Shown here: piece after piece, positions 63,619 to 64,000 of the stretch
How positions within the stretch are numbered: position 1 is the first letter of the stretch
Layout: every line of letters begins with the position of its first letter
Source: an uncultured Collinsella sp.
GTDB taxonomy: Bacteria; Actinomycetota; Coriobacteriia; Coriobacteriales; Coriobacteriaceae
Reading direction: 5' to 3'
Assembly: GCA_902490405.1 (NCBI GenBank)
Contig: CABUDS010000003.1
Span: forward strand, 44,206 to 108,205
Length of the DNA: 64,000 bases
Translations under genes and position numbers: made by a program
Notes under the pieces: model-generated
Told to the model about the DNA's origin: nothing
Databases searched by the model: none
The model's input: only the letters and a program-made list of their open reading frames with translations

Positions 63619-64000
63619 CTAAACGTTTGCTCGGTTGGTAAAGATGCCCTTTTTGGAAGTGCCCTGACCGTCGGAGCCCTTCTTAACCTTCTTACCGTCC
63701 TTGGTGTAGTAGGAGTAGTAGTACTCGCTGGTCTCGGTCTCGCAGTAGTTCATAACGGTACCGATGAGCTTGACCTTCTCGGACTTCTTAAGCTGACCGA
63801 TGGCGTTGAGCGCCTCTTCGCGCTTGGTAAAGTTCTCGCGCACCACGAACAGCGCGCCGTCGGTCAGGCTGGCAATCTCGGCAGCATCGATGAAGGTGCC
63901 AACCGGGGGAGCATCGAAGATGACGTACTGGAACTTAGCAGACAGTGCCTTGACCAGCTTGGCAAAGCGATGGGAGACGATGATGTCGGCAGGATTGGGA
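63619..64000 (-). CDS. CpsD/CapB-type bacterial tyrosine kinase, C-terminal part, cut by window
   Basis: The frame is open to the window edge (PNPADIIVSHRFAKLVKAL at the edge), so the start and the Walker A motif lie beyond 64000. The visible part has the Walker B-like YVIFDAPPVGTFIDAAEIA, a conserved FVVRENFTKREEALNAIGQL segment and a C-terminal Tyr cluster (SEYYYSYY), the usual autophosphorylation site. It regulates export and chain length of a capsular or extracellular polysaccharide. The stop is TAA-type at 63619-63621, then cpsB-type gene. Confidence 0.9.
   Translation of the reverse strand, partial: PNPADIIVSHRFAKLVKALSAKFQYVIFDAPPVGTFIDAAEIASLTDGALFVVRENFTKREEALNAIGQLKKSEKVKLIGTVMNYCETETSEYYYSYYTKDGKKVKKGSDGQGTSKKGIFTNRANV

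Overview
The window reads as chromosomal DNA of a high-GC, gut-type actinobacterium of the class Coriobacteriia. Collinsella is the closest fit by gene style and by the recurrent intergenic repeats, but this is an inference made without a database search. Almost every stretch is coding. Most genes lie on the minus strand in short operons with clear GGAGG-type ribosome binding sites, and many end in strong GC-rich hairpins followed by T-runs.

Layout. 1-7026: housekeeping and stress genes (MerR-type regulator cut by the window edge, ligA, an HtrA-type protease, glutamine synthetase with a GlnR-like regulator behind it). 7161-34848: a pectin/hexuronate catabolic region. It holds two LacI-type and one GntR-type regulators, KDG kinase and KDPG aldolase, a YczE-type membrane protein, a KduD-type dehydrogenase with an RpiB-type isomerase, GH105, an SGNH esterase, a pectinesterase fused to an alpha/beta hydrolase, GH28, a GPH/MFS transporter, and uxaA, uxaB and uxaC. 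An Old-Yellow-Enzyme-type reductase, a GltD-like flavoprotein and a TIM-barrel protein are interleaved. 34993-38324: ferrous iron uptake (two FeoA, FeoB, a Cys-rich FeoB partner). 38561-43999: HPr, aspS, serB, larB, larC and a TetR regulator. 44302-46360: larD and larA, a lactate racemase system in two divided operons. 46891-54511: ppc, hisS, a broken MFS gene, an M20 amidohydrolase and an EamA transporter. 54712-59691: two tandem YhgE/Pip membrane proteins. 60185-64000: htpG, a GNAT acetyltransferase and the start of a capsule locus (CpsB-type phosphatase, CpsD-type kinase cut by the window edge).

How the pectin genes fit together. The transporter probably imports oligogalacturonides. The GH28, GH105 and esterase proteins show no signal peptide and would act inside the cell. 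D-galacturonate goes through UxaC, UxaB and UxaA to 2-keto-3-deoxygluconate (KDG). The unsaturated end product goes through the RpiB-type isomerase and the KduD-type dehydrogenase to the same KDG. KDG kinase and KDPG aldolase then give pyruvate and glyceraldehyde 3-phosphate. About ten copies of a palindrome of the form GGTGAACGTTCACC mark one LacI regulon. A different palindrome, CGAAACCGATTTCG, marks kdgK and the YczE-type gene.

The most unusual content is RNA-level. Two pairs of structured leader elements are shared between the kdgK-kdgA locus and the YczE-type gene. One is a long hairpin with an invariant loop and completely different but paired stems. The other is a larger pseudoknot-containing element with stem covariation and an invariant AGTGCCTCCGATAACC strand. 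I do not recognise either as a known riboswitch, and they are my leading candidates for an undescribed system. Several families of intergenic hairpin repeats are also present. I saw no tRNA, rRNA, CRISPR array, intact insertion sequence or phage.
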